Shown in pieces: positions 9,801-13,003 of a stretch of 13,003 nucleotides of DNA. Position 1 is the first letter of the stretch. Each line of letters starts with the position of its first letter. Under the pieces are notes generated by a model that ran no database searches, was not told the origin of the DNA, and was given only the letters and a program-made list of their open reading frames with translations. The DNA is from an uncultured Porphyromonadaceae bacterium (GTDB taxonomy: Bacteria > Bacteroidota > Bacteroidia > Bacteroidales > Muribaculaceae), in the NCBI GenBank assembly GCA_947175225.1, contig CAMWLX010000053.1:1-13003 (forward strand), read 5' to 3'. The position numbers and the translations under genes are program-made.

Positions 9801-10058
9801 TATAAGTTTTGCACCCGGCTTACATTTGATGGAGAAATTACCGTCGAAGTCGGCGGATGTGCCGTTGGTGGTCTTCGCTACCATGATGGTGGCTCCGATA
9901 AGGGGTTCACCCTGATCGTCGACTACGGTACCTTTCACCACCGTCTCCTGCGCATAAAGCGCCAACGATGCAAACAGGCATACCAAGGCCATCAATAGCC
10001 TGCCGCCACCTTGCATTCGTTTCAATACTGACAAAACGTGATTGTTTTCGTATTTCAT
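6846..10058 (-). CDS. SusC/RagA-like TonB-dependent outer-membrane transporter with N-terminal carboxypeptidase-regulatory-like domain
   Basis: 1070-aa SusC/RagA-family TonB-dependent transporter, first gene of the operon. The signal peptide is long in its basic/polar part and ends near ALYAQ at residue 37. A carboxypeptidase-D-regulatory-like domain follows (about 38-108), recognisable by VKGTVVDDQGEPLIGATI, DFDGNFSI and the VSYVGYE turn. A TonB-box-like stretch DVEVVAFG (116-123) leads into the plug (about 125-240), with IFVRGKA, PLIQVDGVERD, VLKDASATAVFGVRGANGV and VTTKRG. The barrel holds a DLNGDGKIDSNDY calcium-loop-like motif (about 887-899) and ends in Phe. No STN domain is present, so FecR/ECF-sigma signalling through this protein is unlikely. 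Translation could instead begin at Met15 (ATG at 10014-10016), which would give a more ordinary signal peptide. I kept the first ATG because both fit and neither has a Shine-Dalgarno sequence. Confidence 0.94.
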   Translation of the reverse strand: MKYENNHVLSVLKRMQGGGRLLMALVCLFASLALYAQETVVKGTVVDDQGEPLIGATIMVAKTTNGTSADFDGNFSIKCKPGAKLIVSYVGYESQEVPAKDGMKVVLKESSNMLQDVEVVAFGVQKKVSQTGAISSIKNEDLTRTPVSSVTNVLAGQLSGVSTIQTSGEPGSDAAEIFVRGKATWVDSKPLIQVDGVERDMWDIDPNEIESISVLKDASATAVFGVRGANGVILVTTKRGKEGKAKINVSLNFSAQSPTKLIEMANSVEYANFYNYVIQSDTPGAAPVFSDEVIAKFTSDNPSDRIRFPNMRWTDEIFKKTTFQQQHNVNISGGNKKVRYFISAGFFSQDGIFDQYGRSDYAFDYRYNRFNYRSNLDIDVTPTTTVSVNVAGKIDNSCKPRTGQGAEGMVKAIYGATPFSSAGFDEQGRYIAPTMEPSYNMEYDAEGNPTVVTLPFVGSAPMTYITYQTGAYHNTANTITSDLIFKQKLDVITKNLAFRAKGSYNSGFNQTKTLTSSAATITPVLQPDGTLKYLTNSFEEAPTYSEPGDMSGRWRNWYIEAAFDWNREFNNHNLTALVLYNQSKNYYPSTYSDIARGYVGFVGRVTYDYDNRYLAEVNFGYNGSENFAPGKRFGAFPAGSIGWVISNEKFMESLNPYLSFLKLRFSLGKVGNDKVGGNRFMYLADPFVVNNTGLAQRDGYAYWFGVGKDNAGAQPGATQTAKNNPDVTWETAVKQNYAVEANFFNNQLKASFDYYRENRKNILLQNYNSSVLLGYAIPYTNFGEVNSWGWEVSLGWSQIINRDFSYSVKFNLSYNDNKIMVDGQAPQLYDYQKTVGHRIGSRSQLLFWGFYDETADERYAAQHDGAPIPEQLKSNKNLNYGDPIYVDLNGDGKIDSNDYSRDFGKTDDPRFIAGLNLGLSWKGITFNAQFTGAWDVTRSLGGAFVTPFWNAGGDDRGGLLLVHLNDSWTEDHRNATYPRPTIAYKNHTYAGSTLWEKDASYCRLKSLQLAYDFNMPWMKKLGLTQLRLSLSGYNIFTISKYKWGDPENRASSSPSYPLTRTYTAGLTVGF

Positions 10059-10136
10059 GATTAGTTGAATGTGGTTAGTTATTAATTGTTGTTATTTGTT
10101 TTACAATTGATTATGTTGTTATTGACGGTTATTATT

Positions 10137-10201
10137 AGTTGTTAAAGGATAGCAAATTCTGTATACAAACCTTATCATAGTTGTTAAAATCCGTATACAA
10201 A
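10137..10201 (-). repeat. Two-copy direct repeat in the SusC leader, possible regulator-binding site
   Basis: Two copies of the pair AGTTGTTAAA ... GTATACAAA lie in the same orientation. In copy 1, AGTTGTTAAA is at 10137-10146 and GTATACAAA at 10161-10169, 14 bases apart. In copy 2 they are at 10179-10188 and 10193-10201, 4 bases apart. The two inner spacings differ by 10 bases, close to one helical turn. GTATAC is itself a palindrome. The repeats lie between the predicted transcription start and the SusC ATG, so they could be an operator, an RNA element, or a remnant of local duplication. Confidence 0.5.
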
Positions 10202-10227
10202 ACAGGTGTTATCAGGTCAATTATTCG

Positions 10228-10260
10228 CAAAGTTACAAATAAATTTTAAAAAAACTCAAT
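10228..10260 (-). promoter_or_regulatory. Predicted promoter of the SusCD operon
   Basis: On the minus strand a Bacteroidetes -7 element, TAACTTTG, lies at 10235-10228. A weaker -33 element, ATTG, lies at 10260-10257, 21 bases away. The spacer is T/A-rich. The predicted start of transcription is near 10222, giving a 5' leader of about 160 nt before the SusC ATG. The sequence TTGTAACTTTGC here is identical over 12 bases to the plus-strand promoter of the divergent gene. Confidence 0.65.
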
Positions 10261-10375
10261 TATCGGTCGTTTTTTTTTCAATTTTAACATAATTTTTAAT
10301 AAGAGTCTATTTTGCGTAATTATTCAGCGGGGATCAGAAAAGCGTCCGTGCATCCTAATGATATTATAAAAATTT

Positions 10376-10407
10376 GTTGCATATCTCGCCAAGTTGTTGT
10401 AACTTTG
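10376..10407 (+). promoter_or_regulatory. Predicted promoter of the fucosidase-esterase gene
   Basis: A Bacteroidetes -7 element TAACTTTG sits at 10400-10407, with GTTG at 10376-10379 as a -33 element, 20 bases upstream. Transcription would begin near 10413, about 34 nt before the ATG at 10447. This position argues against any start codon upstream of about 10413 and so fixes the gene start. Confidence 0.7.
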
Positions 10408-10446
10408 CATTCATTCTATACCTATCAATTCTTGCAGATTAACATT

Positions 10447-12678
10447 ATGAACAAACGAATTCTACTTTCCATTGGCGTTGCTCTGACATTTGCACGCATA
10501 GTGACAGCCCAGCGAGTGACAATTAGTAAAATACCTCCACTTTGCTGGTGGCTGCTTATGTTGAGCAGTGGGGTCGCATCTGCACAAGCTCCGCGCCAGA
10601 CTATAGAAGTCACTCAGGAGCAACTTGAAAATTACCCTGAAGGCAAATTTGATGCTACTTGGGAATCTCTCGAATCAAACTACAGCGTACCTGAATGGTT
10701 TAAAGATGCAAAATTCGGTATCTTCATACATTGGGGTCCCTATACGGTCCCCGCTGCGGGGAGCGAATGGTATCCCAAGCATATGTACAATGGCCTCAGC
10801 AAGGCTCATCGCGAAAAATGGGGACCCCAGTCGGAATTTGGATATAAGGACTTCATTCCCCTATTCAAAGCTGAGGATTTCAATGCGGATGAATGGGCTG
10901 AACTGTTTAAGGCAAGCGGAGCGCAGTATGTAATACCAACTGCGGAACACCATGACGGATTTGCAATGTATGACAGCGACCTCACGGAATGGACTTCAGT
11001 AAAGCATGGTCCGAAACGCGATGTCATCGGAGAGCTTTCAAAGGCTGTACGCGACAGGGGCATGAGATTCGGTATAAGCAACCACCGAGTTGAGAACTGG
11101 GATTTCATGTATCCAAGCCTTGATCCCGACTCTACAGACTTGTTTGATCCTCAATATGCTTCCTTATATGGACCTCCTCAAAAACCTACAGAAAACTCAG
11201 GCATGGGTCCATCTGAAGAGCATCCGGGTCCTCATCCTCAAAACGATGCGTTCATGAACGAATGGCAGTATCGAGTGATGGAGATAATCGACAAATATCA
11301 GCCGGATCTTATATATTTTGACAACGGCATCAACTATCGTTCGATGGATCCGTGGAAGCTGAATATAGCACGATATTACTACAACAGTGCGGATAAATGG
11401 GATAAGGAGGTATCGCTGCAGTCGAAAAGCGATGCCTATAAAGCCGGTTCTATCCGCGATTTCGAAAGAGAATCAAGAGCACCTAAGGAAAAAACGAGCT
11501 ATTACTGGCAAGTTGACGACCCAATCGGACACAAGTTCGGCTATGTAGAAGGATTGAAGCTTCAAAATGCTGATGGAATAATTCGTAGCCTCATTAATAA
11601 TATTTCGCGTAACGGAAACCTATGTCTCAATGTATCTCCTAAATCGGACGGTACAATTCCTGATGACCAGAAAAAGGAACTATATGCAGTGGGCAAATGG
11701 CTGTCGAAGTATGGTGAGGCAGTCTATGGCACAAGAGCATACGGAGAAAACAAGGATGGAGATGTCAGATATACATCTAAAGGTCGGCGCAATCTCTATG
11801 CCTTCATTCTCAAATGGGATGGAAAGGCTACCGAACTTCCCGGGATTAAAGCTTCTGATATAGAAGAAATATCAATGATCGGAGGAGAAAAGCTTAAATG
11901 GGATGGAAGGGATGGAATAGTATTTGTCGAAACTGCCACCCCCGCTGCCGATGGACCAGCTACCGTATTGAAAATCAAACTTAAATCAGACCTGACAGCC
12001 CTCTTCATCGGTGATTCCATCACCGATGGAGGCTGGGGAAGAAGCGCCGGAAAGGCGCTTCCTTCGTCTAAACGCAATAAGACTGACAAGAATCACGATT
12101 TAGGTCATAGCTATGTGATGCTTTCTTCAGCCAAGATGATGGCAGAAGATCCGAAACTGAAATGCAACTGGCTCAATCGGGGCATTTCCGGAAATACTGT
12201 AAAGAGTCTCAAGAAGCGTTGGAAAGAAGATGTTGTGAATGAAGATCCGGATGTGCTTACATTGATGGTGGGAATCAACGATGTCTATAAGTATTATCGA
12301 GATGGAGGAATTGAAGATTTCAATGTAAATGTTTGGACTTCTGATTTAAGAGATATTCTCAGTCAGACAAGAGAAGCTAATCCATCAGTAAAGATTATAT
12401 TGATGTCTCCATTCGTAGCAGAAGGCAGATCAGTAGATAGCAAGATTTTCCCTCGAGTGAAAAAATCTATAGATCAATGCGCCGAAAGCGTAAAAGGACT
12501 TGCCAAGGAATTCAATGCTGAATACATAGACACAAACGCACTGTTTAATTCCCTGACTTCAGGCAATCCTGATTCAACAAGATGGCTATGGGACGGCATT
12601 CATCCTACTCCTGCAGGACATCAACTCATTGCAAATCTATGGACAGAAAAAGCTAAAAAGAAAAAATTGATATATTGA
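10447..12678 (+). CDS. Secreted GH29 alpha-L-fucosidase fused to a C-terminal SGNH/GDSL esterase
   Basis: 743-aa two-enzyme fusion, numbered from the ATG at 10447. This start was chosen because it begins a signal peptide and lies just after the predicted promoter. Residues 1-22 are one signal sequence (ends VTAQ). Residues about 24-47 form a second (ends GVASAQ). Residues about 60-425 are a GH29 alpha-L-fucosidase barrel: KFGIFIHWGPYTVPAAGSEWY (89-109), AEHHDGFAMYDSDLTEW (about 166-182), KHGPKRDVIGEL (186-197) and YQPDLIYFDNG (284-294), where Asp292 is the likely catalytic nucleophile. Residues about 425-512 look like the usual C-terminal beta-sandwich. From about 517 to the end is an SGNH hydrolase: GDSITDGG with Ser524, NRGISGNT (577-584), GIND (609-612) and DGIH with Asp716 and His719. 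All expected catalytic blocks are present in both halves. The protein should act in the periplasm or at the cell surface, removing alpha-L-fucose and hydrolysing an ester (perhaps acetyl) on the same glycan. Substrates are inferred. Confidence 0.92.
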   Translation: MNKRILLSIGVALTFARIVTAQRVTISKIPPLCWWLLMLSSGVASAQAPRQTIEVTQEQLENYPEGKFDATWESLESNYSVPEWFKDAKFGIFIHWGPYTVPAAGSEWYPKHMYNGLSKAHREKWGPQSEFGYKDFIPLFKAEDFNADEWAELFKASGAQYVIPTAEHHDGFAMYDSDLTEWTSVKHGPKRDVIGELSKAVRDRGMRFGISNHRVENWDFMYPSLDPDSTDLFDPQYASLYGPPQKPTENSGMGPSEEHPGPHPQNDAFMNEWQYRVMEIIDKYQPDLIYFDNGINYRSMDPWKLNIARYYYNSADKWDKEVSLQSKSDAYKAGSIRDFERESRAPKEKTSYYWQVDDPIGHKFGYVEGLKLQNADGIIRSLINNISRNGNLCLNVSPKSDGTIPDDQKKELYAVGKWLSKYGEAVYGTRAYGENKDGDVRYTSKGRRNLYAFILKWDGKATELPGIKASDIEEISMIGGEKLKWDGRDGIVFVETATPAADGPATVLKIKLKSDLTALFIGDSITDGGWGRSAGKALPSSKRNKTDKNHDLGHSYVMLSSAKMMAEDPKLKCNWLNRGISGNTVKSLKKRWKEDVVNEDPDVLTLMVGINDVYKYYRDGGIEDFNVNVWTSDLRDILSQTREANPSVKIILMSPFVAEGRSVDSKIFPRVKKSIDQCAESVKGLAKEFNAEYIDTNALFNSLTSGNPDSTRWLWDGIHPTPAGHQLIANLWTEKAKKKKLIY

Positions 12679-12726
12679 AGTTGTTTAAACTTTTTTTTTA
12701 ATTCGTAAATAAGTTTAAACAACTTC
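12677..12726. repeat. Perfect 16-bp inverted repeat after the fucosidase-esterase gene
   Basis: GAAGTTGTTTAAACTT at 12677-12692 is exactly complementary to AAGTTTAAACAACTTC at 12711-12726, with an 18-base loop that starts with a T-run. The left arm begins inside the TGA stop codon of the upstream gene. Each arm contains the palindrome GTTTAAAC. It may serve as a transcript-end stem-loop, or be a copy of a palindromic repeat or mobile-element remnant. No transposase or target-site duplication is visible. Confidence 0.8.
12678..12699 (+). terminator. Possible intrinsic terminator of the fucosidase-esterase gene
   Basis: Within the left arm of the large inverted repeat, AAGTT (12678-12682) and AACTT (12688-12692) can form a small stem directly followed by an unbroken T-run to 12699. 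The stem is short and A/T-rich, so it is a weak terminator on its own. Termination may instead depend on the larger 16-bp stem. Confidence 0.45.
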
Positions 12727-12735
12727 GATTGCATA

Positions 12736-12767
12736 TTTGCATATTCAAAATATTATCACTACCTTTG
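12736..12767 (+). promoter_or_regulatory. Predicted promoter of the AAA-ATPase-like gene
   Basis: TTTG at 12736-12739 and TACCTTTG at 12760-12767 are separated by 20 bases and match the Bacteroidetes -33/-7 consensus very well. Transcription would start near 12773, leaving a leader of only about 10 nt before the ATG at 12783. The gene is thus separate from the fucosidase-esterase transcription unit. Confidence 0.75.
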
Positions 12768-12782
12768 CAAAAAAAGAGTGCT

Positions 12783-13003
12783 ATGGTTCAAATGAAATAT
12801 CCCGTTGGAATGGCCACTTTCTCCGAGCTAATTGAGAAAGGTTATACTTATGTCGACAAGACCGGCTATATTGCGCCGTTGCTCAGTCAAGGAAAATTCA
12901 TTTTTATGAGTCGTCCAAGACGTTTCGGAAAGAGTCTTCTCCTGTCGACACTCGAATCCTATTTCGAAGGGCGCCGCGACCTCTTCAAGGGGCTCGCCGC
13001 TGA
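12783..13003 (+). CDS. AAA-ATPase-like protein (PF09820/DUF1703 type), 5' part only, cut by window end
   Basis: The first 73 codons of a gene that runs off the window. The start MKYPVGMATFSEL (from Met4), followed by GYTYVDKTGYI (20-30) and the P-loop region FMSRPRRFGKSLLLSTL (41-57), is characteristic of the 'AAA-ATPase-like' family. In complete members of this family the ATPase domain is usually followed by a PD-(D/E)XK-nuclease-like C-terminal region. GKS at 49-51 supplies the Walker A lysine and serine. Such genes are often present in many copies in Bacteroidetes genomes and their role is not established. The start could be the ATG at 12783 or at 12792; homologues commonly begin near MKYP, which favours the latter slightly. 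It has its own promoter and is probably not functionally part of the PUL. Confidence 0.85.
   Translation, partial: MVQMKYPVGMATFSELIEKGYTYVDKTGYIAPLLSQGKFIFMSRPRRFGKSLLLSTLESYFEGRRDLFKGLAA

Larger units (their letters stand above)
10059..10446. other. Divergent intergenic regulatory region between the SusCD operon and the fucosidase-esterase gene
   Basis: This 388-base stretch carries no convincing gene. It holds, from left to right, the SusC leader (10059 to about 10222) with an ATAAC-rich, G-poor part and a two-copy direct repeat. Next come the minus-strand promoter (10228-10260), a very A/T-rich spacer with a T9 run (about 10236-10310), the plus-strand promoter (10376-10407) and a short leader to the ATG at 10447. 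An open frame can be extended upstream to 10312 from a TTG codon. It crosses the promoter and has no protein-like character, so it is treated as non-coding. Confidence 0.8.

Noticed and set aside
10166..10201. Possible second minus-strand promoter (TTTG at 10201-10198, TAAGGTTTG at 10174-10166)
   Set aside because: The -7 element has one base too many between TA and TTTG and the spacer is 23 bases. The TAACTTTG promoter at 10228-10235 fits the consensus better.
10312..10446. Upstream extension of the fucosidase-esterase reading frame from a TTG codon (45 extra residues)
   Set aside because: It crosses the predicted promoter at 10376-10407, encodes no recognisable sequence, and would bury the signal peptide. 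The ATG at 10447 is a much better start.
12041..12061. 8-bp perfect hairpin (GAAGCGCC ... GGCGCTTC) inside the SGNH domain
   Set aside because: It lies in well-conserved coding sequence just after the catalytic serine block, with no T-run after it. It is most simply explained by the codons present.
1..13003. CRISPR arrays, tRNA or rRNA genes, insertion sequences or integrase genes
   Set aside because: No regularly spaced repeats, tRNA-like folds, rRNA signatures or transposase-like proteins were seen. Almost all sequence is accounted for by the listed genes.

Overview
The window looks like part of a polysaccharide-utilisation locus (PUL) from a Bacteroidales gut bacterium. The evidence is two SusC/SusD pairs, promoters of the Bacteroidetes type (TTTG-like -33 and TAnnTTTG -7), no recognisable Shine-Dalgarno sequences, and start codons preceded by A/T-rich leaders. 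A Muribaculaceae-like host is plausible from the overall look of the proteins, but I cannot confirm a genus.

Layout. Bases 1-73 hold a strong intrinsic terminator for the minus strand. Bases 74-10058 are a four-gene minus-strand operon, transcribed right to left as SusC-like 1 (1070 aa), SusD-like 1 (701 aa), SusC-like 2 (947 aa) and SusD-like 2 (577 aa). The gaps between these genes are only 21-38 bases. Bases 10059-10446 are a divergent regulatory region with one promoter for the SusCD operon and one for the plus-strand gene. The operon has a leader of about 160 nt with a long direct repeat and an almost G-free, ATAAC-rich segment. Bases 10447-12678 encode a 743-aa secreted enzyme with a GH29-type alpha-L-fucosidase module fused to a C-terminal SGNH/GDSL esterase module. 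Its N-terminus contains two signal-peptide-like segments in a row. Bases 12677-12726 are a perfect 16-bp inverted repeat that overlaps the enzyme's stop codon. A good promoter follows, then the 5' end of an AAA-ATPase-like gene (12783 to the window edge).

How the genes could work together. The fucosidase-esterase would remove fucose, and possibly an O-acetyl or other ester group, from a fucosylated glycan outside the cytoplasm. The two SusCD pairs would bind glycans at the surface and import the fragments across the outer membrane, powered by TonB. The pairs differ in architecture: SusC 1 has the N-terminal carboxypeptidase-regulatory-like domain and SusC 2 lacks it. They may therefore take different ligands or energise differently. 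No sensor/regulator (HTCS, SusR or ECF sigma/anti-sigma) and no other glycoside hydrolase is in the window. The operon ends at a terminator right after SusD 2, so the rest of the degradative machinery must be elsewhere. The AAA-ATPase-like gene has its own promoter and is probably an unrelated neighbour.

The most unusual items are the GH29-SGNH fusion with doubled signal sequence, the enzyme-free tandem SusCD operon with non-equivalent SusC proteins, the repeated element in the operon leader, and the 16-bp palindrome after the fusion gene. I did not find convincing evidence of a wholly new biological system.
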